Source: Paracoccaceae bacterium (GTDB lineage Bacteria; Pseudomonadota; Alphaproteobacteria; Rhodobacterales; Rhodobacteraceae). Taken from it: DNA of 64,000 nucleotides. Below, one piece after another: positions 36,185 through 46,285 of the stretch. A program made the position numbers and the translations under genes. Each line of letters opens with the position of its first letter. Position 1 is the stretch's first letter. The stretch spans positions 1 through 64,000 of the forward strand of contig JAOGIM010000005.1 of assembly GCA_028150825.1 (NCBI GenBank), given 5' to 3'. The notes under the pieces were generated by a model, which saw only the letters and a list, made by a program, of their open reading frames with translations, searched no databases and was not told the origin of the DNA.

Positions 36185-38647
36185 ATGGCTGAAGAGGTTA
36201 TACCTGATGATCTAGAAATCGCTGACGAGTTAATTGCTGAGCGGCGGACAGAAAAACCGGGGGAAACACCTGAAGATATGACGCCCTGGCAGCGCCCCAT
36301 TACGAGGTGGATTGATCTGATCAACGACTGGGCAGGTAAAATCTTGTGCCTGTTAATGGTTCCTTTAATTGGTGTTGTCGTGATCGAAGTGTTTTCTCGC
36401 AACACTTTTGGCATTATGGCAAACAATGGCTGGGATGACACAGCCCGTGCATTAGGTCTCGGTCCAACCGTCTTCGCCTACGATATTAGTCGTATGATTG
36501 CAGGTGTTTTGTTCATGGGCGCTGCGGGATATGGACTTATGCGCGGTGTACATATTCGGGCGGATTTTTTATATCGAAACTGGTCTGATAAAACTCAGGC
36601 TACGGTGGATGCATCGCTTTATCTGGCATTTTTCATACCATCTATGATCTTCTTTACGATTATTGCTGCTCAATTTTGGGAAGTTGCATACCGAACGAGC
36701 GAAACCGCGTTTGATAGTACATGGCAGCCAGTTTTATGGCCAGCGCGCTTGGCAATGCCTGTTGGTGGGCTGCTTCTTTTTCTTCAAGGGTTCCCCGAAC
36801 TGTTCCGTGCCTTGCACAAAATGGGCAAAGAGCGTGAACGTTATTTCGTGATAGCGATGCCTGCGTATTTCATCGCTTTAGTTTGGCTGGTCTTGGCAGT
36901 TTTCTATCCAGATATGACGCCAGGCGGTGAATGGTTTAACGACATCATGTCGGCGCGTCCGGGTCTATCCAAACCCACGATTGGTTTAATCATGTTGGCG
37001 GCAATGATCTTTGTGATATTTATCGGCTTTCCAATTTCGTTCACGTTGATTTTTTTAGCTTTCATATTTGGTATTTGGGGATCTAACTTTAAACTTACAA
37101 CGCTTTTGATGACGCTGAACACAAACTCAACAATGATGAACGATCAACTGATGGCAGTCCCTTTGTTCATCTTGATGGGTATCGTGATGGAGGCCGCTGG
37201 CCTAATGGAGCGTTTGTTTGCGTCAATTCAGATGATTATGTCTCGCGTGCGCGGTGCGCTTTATATTGCGGTGTTAATAGTCGCCACAATCTTTGCCGCA
37301 GCCACGGGTATCGTGGGCGCCTCTGTTACCTTGTTGGGTATTATGGCGGGGGCAACAATGAACCGCTCGGGCTATAATGTTCAACTTGCGGCCGGTACGA
37401 TTACAGCTGGCGGCACGTTGGGTATTTTGATCCCACCATCGATCATGTTGATTGTTATGGGACCTGTCTTAGAAGTGTCTACACTCGATCTTTTCCGTGG
37501 AGCATTTATTCCCGGCGCGCTACTTGCGACATTGTACCTTGTCTACACTTTGGGACGGTGTTGGTTGAATCCAGACCTTGGACCAATTCTGTCAGAAGAA
37601 GATCAACCGAAAACGTCTGACTTCTATGGCGCCGAAGTTGCCCTTATATGTTTAGGAGTTCTAACCATTTGCCGTGTATTTGGCCTTGGTATCAATGGCG
37701 CTTTTGGTGACATTGTTCCATTTGGTGGGTTGATTGTATTGGGGGCTGTTTTGCTATTTGCCTATCGCGCCTATCGCAATCTAACAGTTGTTCGCATTGC
37801 GCTTCCTTTGACAATCTTGTTTCATGGCTACATGGTCATGGCTAATTGGGATGGGGGATTCCCAATATTTTCTGTTGTCTTGTTTGCCTTTATGATCCTG
37901 CTAGGTTTCTTGGCGTTGCCCATTTATCGAAGTGACGCAGATAGTCGTTTTGAGTTTTCAAATCTTTGGGATGAATTCTTTGCAGGTTTAATGCCACCAA
38001 CAATTTTGATTTCGTTTGCTTTGGGGTCCATCCTGTTGGGTTTTGCAACCCCGGCAGAAGCAGCAGCAATGGGCGCATTTGGCTCGATCCTTTTATCGAT
38101 TGCTTATCGTAAATTTACGTTCCCTGGTTTCTTTGACAGCTTGATCAAAGCTCTCGAAATCACCGTTTTGATCATGTTTCTTGTGGCTGCCTCTAACTTC
38201 TTTGGGGCTGAATTCTCAAACCTTGGAACTCCCAAGATGATGACACAACTGCTTTTGGGGCTGGATATGTCACCATACCTGATACTTTTGATGGTGATGG
38301 CGCTGATCTTTGTTCTTGGCTGGCCGCTAGAATGGGTGCCAATCGTGTTGATCGTTTTACCTGTGCTTCTGCCAACTGTAGCGGCTTTGGATATTCACGA
38401 CTTAAACCGCTATGATCTTATGGTTTGGTTCGGCATTCTTGTTGCTGTTAACCTGCAAACAGCGTGGTTGTCACCGCCTGTGGCTTTGTCGGCCTACTTT
38501 CTAAAAGGAGTCGTACCAGACTGGGATCTTAAAGACATCTACTTGGGAATGATGCAGTTCATGCTGATCCAACTTATAGGATTGACCTTGATCTTCATTT
38601 TCCCACAAATCGTTCTTTGGATGCCAAACCAAGTGTTTGGTCAGTAA
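36185..38647 (+). CDS. TRAP transporter fused small and large permease (DctQM)
   Basis: An 820-residue membrane protein joining a four-helix DctQ domain (about residues 50-215) to a DctM domain with about a dozen helices (about 255-815). The DctM half shows PLFILMGIVMEAAGL, AAATGIVGASVTLLG and TAGGTLGILIPPSI, landmarks of the substrate gate. The acidic N-terminal 40 residues are cytoplasmic. It imports a carboxylate using the sodium gradient, with the DctP protein upstream. The GGGAG site at 36173 fits the ATG. No metabolic gene is fused downstream, so the substrate must be inferred from elsewhere. Confidence 0.92.
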   Translation: MAEEVIPDDLEIADELIAERRTEKPGETPEDMTPWQRPITRWIDLINDWAGKILCLLMVPLIGVVVIEVFSRNTFGIMANNGWDDTARALGLGPTVFAYDISRMIAGVLFMGAAGYGLMRGVHIRADFLYRNWSDKTQATVDASLYLAFFIPSMIFFTIIAAQFWEVAYRTSETAFDSTWQPVLWPARLAMPVGGLLLFLQGFPELFRALHKMGKERERYFVIAMPAYFIALVWLVLAVFYPDMTPGGEWFNDIMSARPGLSKPTIGLIMLAAMIFVIFIGFPISFTLIFLAFIFGIWGSNFKLTTLLMTLNTNSTMMNDQLMAVPLFILMGIVMEAAGLMERLFASIQMIMSRVRGALYIAVLIVATIFAAATGIVGASVTLLGIMAGATMNRSGYNVQLAAGTITAGGTLGILIPPSIMLIVMGPVLEVSTLDLFRGAFIPGALLATLYLVYTLGRCWLNPDLGPILSEEDQPKTSDFYGAEVALICLGVLTICRVFGLGINGAFGDIVPFGGLIVLGAVLLFAYRAYRNLTVVRIALPLTILFHGYMVMANWDGGFPIFSVVLFAFMILLGFLALPIYRSDADSRFEFSNLWDEFFAGLMPPTILISFALGSILLGFATPAEAAAMGAFGSILLSIAYRKFTFPGFFDSLIKALEITVLIMFLVAASNFFGAEFSNLGTPKMMTQLLLGLDMSPYLILLMVMALIFVLGWPLEWVPIVLIVLPVLLPTVAALDIHDLNRYDLMVWFGILVAVNLQTAWLSPPVALSAYFLKGVVPDWDLKDIYLGMMQFMLIQLIGLTLIFIFPQIVLWMPNQVFGQ

Positions 38648-39062
38648 GGATGCAACGGAAAAGTGCTTACCTTATGATGTGAAAAATCAACTCATGGTCA
38701 TGACTGTTATCTATTTAGGTTGCGTAGGTTAGATTGATTATATGGATTTCACTTTCACAGTTTTATAGCCTATGGTCAGGACAAGACTACTCTGTATTGG
38801 CAAAATGTGTTTCTTTATGTACGTCAGTACCCTAGAAATACTAAGTTTGTGTATTACGAAATCATGGTAATAAACCATAATACTTTGAGAGATGTCTGGG
38901 TCTTTTTGAATGCGCTCTGTTAGGGTCAAATGGAGTTTTTTTAAAAAAAAGAGACAGACAAGTAATGGTGCAAAGTTCAATTTAATTTTGGATTGATGAG
39001 TTTTATGGTTTCCTATGGTGGATAAAATTTCTGGAATGAGCAGATTATATTTTTACCCAAGA
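38648..39062. other. intergenic region between convergent genes
   Basis: This lies between the TRAP permease and fabI, which run toward each other. An 80-codon minus-strand frame has no ribosome site or family likeness. I see no strong terminator for either gene. Confidence 0.4.
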
Positions 39063-39851
39063 TTATATGTTTTCAACGCGAGGCATTCCCATCACGTGAT
39101 ACCCCCCATCAACATGTATAATTTCACCAGTGGTGCAGGCACCTGCATCTCCGATAAGGTAAACTGCCGTACCGCCCACAGCCTCTAACGTGGCATTAGA
39201 TTGCAAGGGCGCGTTTTGATCTGTAAATTTATAGGTCTTACGTGCTCCTCCAATTGCAGCACCTGCAAGTGTTTTCATTGGTCCAGGCGAGATAGCATTT
39301 ACACGAATTCCTTCTGGGCCCAGATCACTAGCAAGATAGCGCGTTGTTGATTCCAATGCGGCTTTCGCAACACCCATCACATTGTAAAACGGCGTCACTT
39401 TGTTTGAGCCTTGATATGTAAGAGTGATTAGTGATCCACCATTCTTAACCATCAATGGATGAGCCCTCCTAGCAACTTCGATAAATGAATAAGCTGAAAT
39501 ATCGAGAGAGTTTTTAAAGTTTTCTCGGCTAGTTTGCAAAAACCGGCCAGTCAATTCGTCCTTGTCCGAAAACGCAATTGCATGCACTACAAAATCTATT
39601 TGCGGCCAGCGCTTTGCTAATTGATCAAAGGCGCGGTCCAGCGAGACATCGTCCGTCACATCGGCATTGACCATAAAGTCTGACCTAACAGAAGCTGCCA
39701 AGGGTTCTAGCCTTTTGCCAAAAGCGTCGCCTTGATATGTAAAAGCAAGCTCGGCACCGGCTTCATGCAGTGCTTTTGCAATCCCCCAAGCGATCGAGCG
39801 TTCGTTTGCCACGCCCATAACCAAACCACGTTTGTTGGTAAGCAATCCCAT
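39063..39851 (-). CDS. fabI: enoyl-ACP reductase (NADH), FabI
   Basis: A 262-residue SDR-type enoyl-ACP reductase, the last step of fatty acid elongation. It has GVANERSIAWGIA at the cofactor site and the catalytic pair Y156 and K163 (YNVMGVAK), exactly at the E. coli FabI spacing, and the flexible loop ISPGPMKTLAG. It follows fabB by 12 bases, so the three fab genes form one minus operon with fabA first. Roseobacters commonly have a second FabI elsewhere; this copy is tied to unsaturated fatty acid genes. Confidence 0.95.
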   Translation of the reverse strand: MGLLTNKRGLVMGVANERSIAWGIAKALHEAGAELAFTYQGDAFGKRLEPLAASVRSDFMVNADVTDDVSLDRAFDQLAKRWPQIDFVVHAIAFSDKDELTGRFLQTSRENFKNSLDISAYSFIEVARRAHPLMVKNGGSLITLTYQGSNKVTPFYNVMGVAKAALESTTRYLASDLGPEGIRVNAISPGPMKTLAGAAIGGARKTYKFTDQNAPLQSNATLEAVGGTAVYLIGDAGACTTGEIIHVDGGYHVMGMPRVENI

Positions 39852-39863
39852 ATAATAACCTCT

Positions 39864-41096
39864 TTAAAAATTATGGTATTTTGATAAGATCATTGATCCG
39901 TTGGTTCCGCCAAAGCCAAAACTATTTGTCATAATGCTGTCTAGCCTAGCATTCTCGACTAATTTTGTTGCAATTTCATCTGGATGGAGGGCTGGATCCA
40001 ATGTTTTAACGTTGATCGACGGACAAATAAAATCATGTTGCAGCATCAAAAGGCAGTAAATAGCCTCTAATGCCCCTGCCGCTCCCTGGCTGTGCCCTGT
40101 CATTGACTTAGTCGAGCTAACTGGTGGTGTTTGGCCTTGGCCAAATACGCGTCTTACTGCTTCAATCTCCCCGATATCGCCAACGGGTGTGGATGTACCA
40201 TGGGCGTTGATATAATTCACCCTGCGTCCCTCTGGTAAAGTAGCCAAAGCAAGGCGCATAGCGCGCTCTCCGCCCTCGCCTGATGGAGCAACCATATCAT
40301 GCCCGTCAGATGTTGCACCGTAGCCGGCAACTTCGGCATAGATTTTAGCACCACGTGCTTTGGCGTGCTCCAGTTCTTCTAAAACCAAAATCCCACCGCC
40401 ACCGCTGATCACGAAACCGTCCCGATCTGCGTCAAACGCCCGCGATGCAGTCGCAGGGCTATCGTTATATTTGCTCGACATCGCACCCATTGCGTCAAAC
40501 AGACACGATAGGGTCCAATCCAGTTCTTCTCCACCACCAGCAAACATTACGTCTTGCTTACCAAGCATGATTTGCTCTGACGCATTTCCAATGCAATGCA
40601 ACGAAGTCGAACAAGCGGACGTGATGGAATAATTTACGCCTTTTATTTTAAAGGCTGTCGACAAATTTGCTGAGATGGTTGAAGACATGCATTTAGGGAC
40701 CGCAAAAGGGCCAACTCTTTTGGGAGCACCGGACTTAAGCACCGTTTGGTGTGCGATTAGCATGGCACTTGTCGAAGGTCCACCGGAGCCCGCCACCACC
40801 CCTGTACGTGGGTTTGACACATCTTCCGGGTCAAGGCCGGCATCGGCAATCGCCTGTTCCATCGCTATAAATGCATAGGCAGCACCTGGGCCCATGAATC
40901 GGAGAGTGCGTTTGTCAATTTTATCAGCAAGATTTAAATCGATTGCACCGGCAATTTGACTTCTAAAACCGTGTTCTTGCATGTCTGCATTGCTTACGAT
41001 GCCAGATTTGCCTTTTTTCAGGCTTTGATGAACTTGAACAGCATTATGACCTATTGAGGAAACCACCCCAAGACCTGTGACCACAACTCTACGCAT
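39864..41096 (-). CDS. fabB: 3-oxoacyl-ACP synthase I, FabB
   Basis: A 410-residue condensing enzyme. The catalytic triad is C162 ([12 protein letters not shown]), H299 ([11 protein letters not shown]) and H335 ([12 protein letters not shown]). Its place between fabA and fabI identifies it as FabB, which extends cis-unsaturated intermediates, rather than FabF. It is 29 bases after fabA. Length is usual. Confidence 0.95.
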   Translation of the reverse strand: MRRVVVTGLGVVSSIGHNAVQVHQSLKKGKSGIVSNADMQEHGFRSQIAGAIDLNLADKIDKRTLRFMGPGAAYAFIAMEQAIADAGLDPEDVSNPRTGVVAGSGGPSTSAMLIAHQTVLKSGAPKRVGPFAVPKCMSSTISANLSTAFKIKGVNYSITSACSTSLHCIGNASEQIMLGKQDVMFAGGGEELDWTLSCLFDAMGAMSSKYNDSPATASRAFDADRDGFVISGGGGILVLEELEHAKARGAKIYAEVAGYGATSDGHDMVAPSGEGGERAMRLALATLPEGRRVNYINAHGTSTPVGDIGEIEAVRRVFGQGQTPPVSSTKSMTGHSQGAAGALEAIYCLLMLQHDFICPSINVKTLDPALHPDEIATKLVENARLDSIMTNSFGFGGTNGSMILSKYHNF

Positions 41097-41125
41097 TGGG
41101 TATTCCTTTTTGTTCAGCCGCTGTC

Positions 41126-41635
41126 CTAACTTTCTGACAAGGCCACCTTCATATCTTTCACTTGATAAATGACTTCATCATCGGCTTCAACCCAACCGTC
41201 AGCCACGCCCATGGTCAAACGACGTGTTTGGAGGGCCTTCGTAAAATCTATATGGTATCTCAGCATTCTTCGGTTAGGCCTAACCATACCCGTCAGCTTT
41301 ACTTCACCAACGCCAAGCGCATATCCTCGCCCTTGCCATCCCCGCCAACCCAAATTGAAACCGGTGAGCTGCCAAAGCCCGTCAAGCCCTAGGCAACCCG
41401 GCATAATCGGATTATTCGGGAAATGACAGCCAAAAAACCAAAGATCTGGTGAAATGTCAAACTCTGCTATTATATGCCCTTTGCCATGTTCACCGCCATC
41501 TGAACTCACTTCTGTGACGCGGTCCACCATAAGCATTGGTGGCTCCGGCAATTGAGCGTTCCCAGGACCGAACAACTCGCCGCGGGCACATTTTAAGAGA
41601 TCTTCTTTGTCAAAACTGCTCGGAAAGCTAGTCAT
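41126..41635 (-). CDS. fabA: 3-hydroxydecanoyl-ACP dehydratase/isomerase, FabA
   Basis: A hot-dog-fold enzyme that introduces the cis double bond into fatty acids. H71 ([13 protein letters not shown]) and D85 ([10 protein letters not shown]) are the active-site pair. Start at 41635 gives the usual 169 residues; a longer TTG start at 41692 is in frame, with AGGAAGG too close to serve well. It heads the fabA-fabB-fabI operon and is divergent from the irr-like regulator. Confidence 0.95.
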   Translation of the reverse strand: MTSFPSSFDKEDLLKCARGELFGPGNAQLPEPPMLMVDRVTEVSSDGGEHGKGHIIAEFDISPDLWFFGCHFPNNPIMPGCLGLDGLWQLTGFNLGWRGWQGRGYALGVGEVKLTGMVRPNRRMLRYHIDFTKALQTRRLTMGVADGWVEADDEVIYQVKDMKVALSES

Positions 41636-41824
41636 TTTTCGATTTGCCTTTTTAATTATTTCTTGTTTTCTGAGCAGATCTTTATCACTCAAGCCTTCCT
41701 GCTGGCAAGTGTTGCAAGTGATTGGTAGTCGTTTCTGGGTATACGAAAAGTAGCAACTTCATAAAATGTTTGAATTTGAATTCTCTTACACCTTATGTTA
41801 GTACAACTGTAAAAGAGATGAGTC

Positions 41825-42244
41825 GTGATTACATTGTCCTTAAAACGTGCAAACGAATGGTTGGCTTCCGCAGATCTTAGACCAACGCGTCAGCGAGTAG
41901 CCCTTGCAGAGGTTCTTATCGGTGACGGAAAACACCGCCATGTGACTGCTGAAACTCTTTTTGAGCGGGTTAAATTGGGTGGAGAAAAAGTGTCTTTAGC
42001 AACGGTATATAACACCTTGCGGGCATTTTGTGATGCAGGCCTTACTCAGGAGGTGACTGTTGATGGTTCCAAAAGCTATTTTGACACCAATACGCATGAT
42101 CACCCGCACTTCTATTGGGAAGACACTCAGACGTTGACAGATGCTCCGGCTGACCAGTTGAAAATAACCCAGTTACCTGATACTCCAGAAGGTACGGAGA
42201 TTGCGTCTGTTGATGTTGTCATTCGTCTTCGAAAGAAGAATTAA
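41825..42244 (+). CDS. irr: Fur-family iron response regulator Irr
   Basis: A 139-residue Fur-family regulator. The helix-turn-helix is LRPTRQRVALAEVL with VSLATVYNTLRAF as the recognition part, and the His cluster THDHPHFYWED fits Irr, which senses haem and iron in Alphaproteobacteria. The CxxC zinc sites of Fur or Zur are absent. A GTG start at 41825 follows a weak site. Divergence from fabA may mean shared promoters, but I found no clear Irr box between them. Confidence 0.83.
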   Translation: MITLSLKRANEWLASADLRPTRQRVALAEVLIGDGKHRHVTAETLFERVKLGGEKVSLATVYNTLRAFCDAGLTQEVTVDGSKSYFDTNTHDHPHFYWEDTQTLTDAPADQLKITQLPDTPEGTEIASVDVVIRLRKKN

Positions 42245-42250
42245 GGTACC

Positions 42251-43234
42251 ATGCGCGCTATTGGTTATAATAAATTCGGAACTGCAGCTCAGGTTCTGAA
42301 GACAACTCAGCTGCCAGATCCGGCACCTGGGCAGGGCGATGTTGTTGTTAAACTAGCCTATTCTGGTGTCAATCCCTCTGATGTAAAATCGCGAATGGGT
42401 GGTCGCCCCGGCATCGGGAAACCAGCATTTGACTTTATTGTGCCCCATTCTGATGGCTCTGGAGTCGTGACCGACGTGGGCGCTGGGGTTGATCCTGCTA
42501 GGATAGGGCAAAGGGTCTGGATTTGGAACGGACAATGGGGCCGAGCATTGGGCACAATGGCCGAGTATATTGCTTTGCCGAGTGCTCAGGCAGTTCATTT
42601 GCCCGATGAGATCAGTCTCGAAGCTGGAGCGACCTTTGGCATCCCGGGACTAACTGCGGCTCAGTGTGTTTTGGGTGGGGATGATGTAAAAGACAAAACA
42701 GTATTGATTTCCGGTGGAGCTGGCGCCGTGGGACACTTTGCGGTTCAAATTGCAAAATGGGCCGGCGCTCAGGTTATTGCGACTGCATCGCCCAAAAATT
42801 GGGGTCACGTTCAAGCCGCAGGAGCAGATCATGTGCTTGATTATAATTCAGCTGAACTTAGCGAACAGATCAGGGCTCTCTGTCCAAATGGAGTAGATCG
42901 ATCAGTTGAGCTAGAATTTGGTTCAAACATATCGCTATTAGCAAAAATCATGCGTCCTCTGGGAACGATTGCTGCCTATGGTTCGGCGATAGACTTAAAA
43001 CCTAGCATTCCTTTTGGGCCTCTTTTATTCAAGGCGCTTAAAATCGATATCACACTTATTTATATTTTAGATGATGCGCCGCGTCATAATGCTATAAATA
43101 GTTTGCATCAGGCGTTTGCAGACGGTGCTTTAATGCCTTCGATAGACGAGATTTACGAATTTGAAGCTTGTGTCCAAGGGCATGAGAAAGTCGAACAAGC
43201 TGGGCGCCGTGGGGCAAGCCTGATTAAATTATAA
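42251..43234 (+). CDS. NADPH:quinone oxidoreductase family protein
   Basis: A 327-residue medium-chain reductase, zinc-free type. SGGAGAVGHFAVQIAKWAGA binds NADPH and SGVNPSDVKSRMG is the family N terminus. It starts six bases after irr and so is probably in its operon, which suggests iron- or oxidative-stress-linked expression. It is not AcuI-like by N-terminal sequence, although a dead dddP is nearby. The quinone or enone substrate is not known. Confidence 0.85.
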   Translation: MRAIGYNKFGTAAQVLKTTQLPDPAPGQGDVVVKLAYSGVNPSDVKSRMGGRPGIGKPAFDFIVPHSDGSGVVTDVGAGVDPARIGQRVWIWNGQWGRALGTMAEYIALPSAQAVHLPDEISLEAGATFGIPGLTAAQCVLGGDDVKDKTVLISGGAGAVGHFAVQIAKWAGAQVIATASPKNWGHVQAAGADHVLDYNSAELSEQIRALCPNGVDRSVELEFGSNISLLAKIMRPLGTIAAYGSAIDLKPSIPFGPLLFKALKIDITLIYILDDAPRHNAINSLHQAFADGALMPSIDEIYEFEACVQGHEKVEQAGRRGASLIKL

Positions 43235-43466
43235 AATTTTGTTATCGTTCCAAAACTTTTATGAACCGCAGACTGAATAAGTTTGATAATACGGGTTTTC
43301 CTTAAGCAGCGGTTGCTCTACCAATAATACATTTTAATTCAATTCTAAACATTGATGTTTTACGTGAATAAAAATCATCAAGTTTTTGATATTATTATAA
43401 ATATTTTATATTACTTACTTTTTTAACATCTTTTACGTAGACATTCCTAAATTCAGTTGTGGAATT

Positions 43467-44210
43467 TTACATCAACCTGTCAGGTGGATCTAAAACAAAT
43501 GTATGGATAGTAAAAATCACTGCATTGCTTTTCGGCAGACGCGTCAGAGTTTGTTTCTCACTTCTTATATACTTGCCTTCATTCCTCCCTAATATTTTGC
43601 GAGGATTTGAAAATGTACGCGGCTGGTGCAAGTCGGGAGCCTCATAATAGAGTTTGTTGAACCGCCAAAGTGGACGTTCCACTTTAATCCCGTTAAAAAG
43701 TCGCTGGACGCGACGTGTGATGTTCTCATCATATTCGGTAACAGGTTCGTGGATCACTGTCAGTGGTTGCATGAATTTTTCCGACAGCGACCAACTGGCT
43801 GGAAAGCACAAAACAGCGCCGGTTAGAATATGTTCGTCACCGCGTTTTTGCATGATGCAAAAATCGTTTTGTATCAATCGCCCGAGCGTAGCCATCGGGT
43901 CAGATACATCTATTTTGACGGACCGCCCGTCTGGACAAAAGACTATTTCTGCATTTTGCTCAAACCCACCAAGGTCTGGTAGAAATTCCAGCGTTTTTTC
44001 GAGTAGCTCTACGGCTGCCCTCAATGCCATATCATCTAGTGCGATAACGGCATTGCGATTATCGGTTATCAACCGTTCGCGTTCTTCCATTTGTCCAGCG
44101 TAAGCCTCATCCTTGATAAGCCATTCTTTTGGGTCCAGAGGGGCAATTCCGGGCAATACTTTGTCCTGATTTGTGTCAAAGGGGAGTTCTGTTTGAAAAA
44201 TTGCTTTCAT
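43467..44210 (-). CDS. DUF3445 / haem-dependent oxidative N-demethylase-like protein
   Basis: A 247-residue cytoplasmic protein of the DUF3445 family, which includes haem-dependent oxidative N-demethylase subunits that act on methylated amines. FPASWSLSEKFMQPLTVIHEPV and WRFNKLYYEAPDLHQ are conserved blocks of the family. The partner reductase subunits are not next to it. It is divergent from the dddP pseudogene with about 100 bases between, so both once shared a regulatory region. The function stays a family-level guess. Confidence 0.75.
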   Translation of the reverse strand: MKAIFQTELPFDTNQDKVLPGIAPLDPKEWLIKDEAYAGQMEERERLITDNRNAVIALDDMALRAAVELLEKTLEFLPDLGGFEQNAEIVFCPDGRSVKIDVSDPMATLGRLIQNDFCIMQKRGDEHILTGAVLCFPASWSLSEKFMQPLTVIHEPVTEYDENITRRVQRLFNGIKVERPLWRFNKLYYEAPDLHQPRTFSNPRKILGRNEGKYIRSEKQTLTRLPKSNAVIFTIHTFVLDPPDRLM

Positions 44211-44313
44211 GAGAGGGGAGACTTACAGAAAACGACAAAATTGCAAGTCGGAAACAAGCGCGATTGTTCTTAGAATATCTTGCTTAATGAGACGAGAATG
44301 AGGGAGTGGTGTG

Positions 44314-45659
44314 ATGACAATACACTACAGAGACGGGCGTAAAATTGCCCTTCCTTGAGAGATAAAACTGCCAACGATCAAAACCGCGTTGAAATTGGGC
44401 CGACGCGGTTAGCCTTCGATGAATGGCGGGCTTTGAACCTCAAGCTCCCAGATTTACAAATGATGCGCCGCTTTCGTTGGGACAGGCTGACCAAGTATAT
44501 AGTTAACCGTGAATATGGCGGTCTTTTGAAGTTTGACCCCCTTAATATACGCTACGCGACAGGCGGTACGACTATGCAGCTATAGAATACGGATAACCCA
44601 TTTTGCGCAGTGCTATTAGGTGCTGACGGCTATATGGTTATGTGGGACTACAAGAACTCTCCCTTTCTGTCTGAATTCAATCCGCTAGTCAGAGAACAGA
44701 GGTCAATAGCAGATTTTTTCTACTTTGATCGTAGTGATAAAGTGGATGTGGCAGCAGCTGCCTTTTCCAATGAAATGCGCGCGTTGATCCAAGAGCATGG
44801 TGCCAATGATAAGCGCCTTGCAGGGGATAAGATCATGTTGCATGCATTAAAAGCGCTCGAAGGCCTGGGCTTTGAAATTATTGAAGGTGAGGCGGTCATA
44901 GAAAAGTCTCGCTCGGTAAAAGGGCCGGATGAAATCCTTGCTATACGCTGTGCCTCTGTCGCCTGTGAGAACGCAGTTTACGAAATGGAGCGGGTTGCGC
45001 GTAAGGACATTCCCAAAGGTAATATGAGCGAAAACGATGTCTGGGCTGTGCTTCCTGCGGAAATTATAAAACGTGGTGGAGAATGGATAGAAACCCGTCT
45101 TTTAGCCCTGGGGCCACGCACTAACCCATGGTTTCAGGAATGCGGTTCACGTATCGTTCAAAACAATTAAATTTTAGCTTTTGACACAGATTTAATGGGA
45201 TCTTATGGCATCTGTATAGATATTAGCCAAACGTGGTGGATTGGGGATAAAAAGCCATGACCTGACATGGTCTTTGCCGTGAAGCAAGGCCATGAACTTA
45301 TCAAGAGAAATATGGAAATGCTGAAGCCAGGTGTCCATATGAGAGATCCTTCGCTCAACACGCATATGCTAGATGATCAATATCAAAAGGGCAAATAAGG
45401 TTGTCTTATGCACGGGGTTAGCCTTTGAGATGAATGGCCTTTGATTGCCTACCCCGACAAGATGGTTGAAGGGGCCTATGATTATGTGCTTGAGGCGGGA
45501 ATGGTGCTCTGCGTTGAAGCGCTTATCAGTCCGGAGGGCGGTGATTTCTCCATCAAACTGGAAGATCAGGTTTTAATAACTCCGACCGGTTACGAAAATC
45601 TTAGTAACTGCTCATTTGACGATATCTTGATGAGACAGTCTAAAGGGATTTATCGTTGA
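44314..45659 (+). pseudogene. dddP: dddP, DMSP lyase (M24 family), inactivated
   Basis: From ATG 44314 (YRDGRKIA) one frameshift near 44350 leads into a frame that reads as DddP to the end: FDPLNIRYAT, GYMVMWDYKNSPFLS, GPRTNPWFQECG, then AGMVLCVEALIS and SIKLEDQVLIT. Five stops break it: TAG 44583 (Trp position), TAA 45168, TGA 45258, TAA 45396 and TGA 45426. Metal-ligand motifs survive in the text (FDTD, DIS, MHGV, VEA, LEDQ). DddP cleaves dimethylsulfoniopropionate to dimethyl sulfide and acrylate. The gene cannot yield that protein here. High readability implies recent loss. Confidence 0.92.
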
Positions 45660-46285
45660 AAGGTAGGTGCGTATCTGAGGATTCCTATTGCTAGTACTTT
45701 AGAAAATGTAACCCACTCAACGAGGTTTGTTCGTACGTCAAAGTAAAATAATTTTTATTACTTTTGAGTTTAAACTTTCTGTAAAAGTTTTATTTTCTGA
45801 ACAAGATACAACCGTGGGCCCCGATACTTTGCAAATATTTCAGATTTTTATGAATCAGAATGTTTCCTATGGCTTTTGTTGAATTCCTGGATGCATAGAT
45901 GTTGGTTTGAGACCGAACCTGAATTCAAGTGTCCTATAAGTTGTAACGGATGAAAAAACCATAAGTCCAACAATTTTATACTATCGTTTGGTAACTAACG
46001 ACGGTGTGAATTTACTATTTCTCTTAGATGATCAACGATTCACCCTCATCAATTTTCACTATAGTAAAAATGCTTAAAAGCGATGTCGGTTTAAAGATGG
46101 TTCCCTATTTTTTGCTTGATTTGTCATCTTTGACCAATGTTGGTTAGTATGTATCATTCTGTAAGTGCGTGAACAATTTTAGTAAGACCCGAAGTTGTCC
46201 ATTTCGTCCCGCGCTTTTGGTTGTACCTTCTGTGAGGCGCGCTTATAAGGAGTTCGATTTCTAAATAATATGAGGTTGTCCTCCA
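45660..46285. other. intergenic region before purB
   Basis: 626 bases of AT-rich DNA between dead dddP and purB. No coding sequence or terminator is evident. At its end GAGG (46272-46275) pairs with CCTC (46280-46283) around TTGT, so the purB ribosome site could be masked in a small hairpin. Confidence 0.4.

Noticed and set aside
42251-43234. AcuI (acryloyl-CoA reductase) partner of dddP
   Set aside because: The N terminus and cofactor region fit zeta-crystallin-type quinone reductases, and the gene pairs with irr instead.
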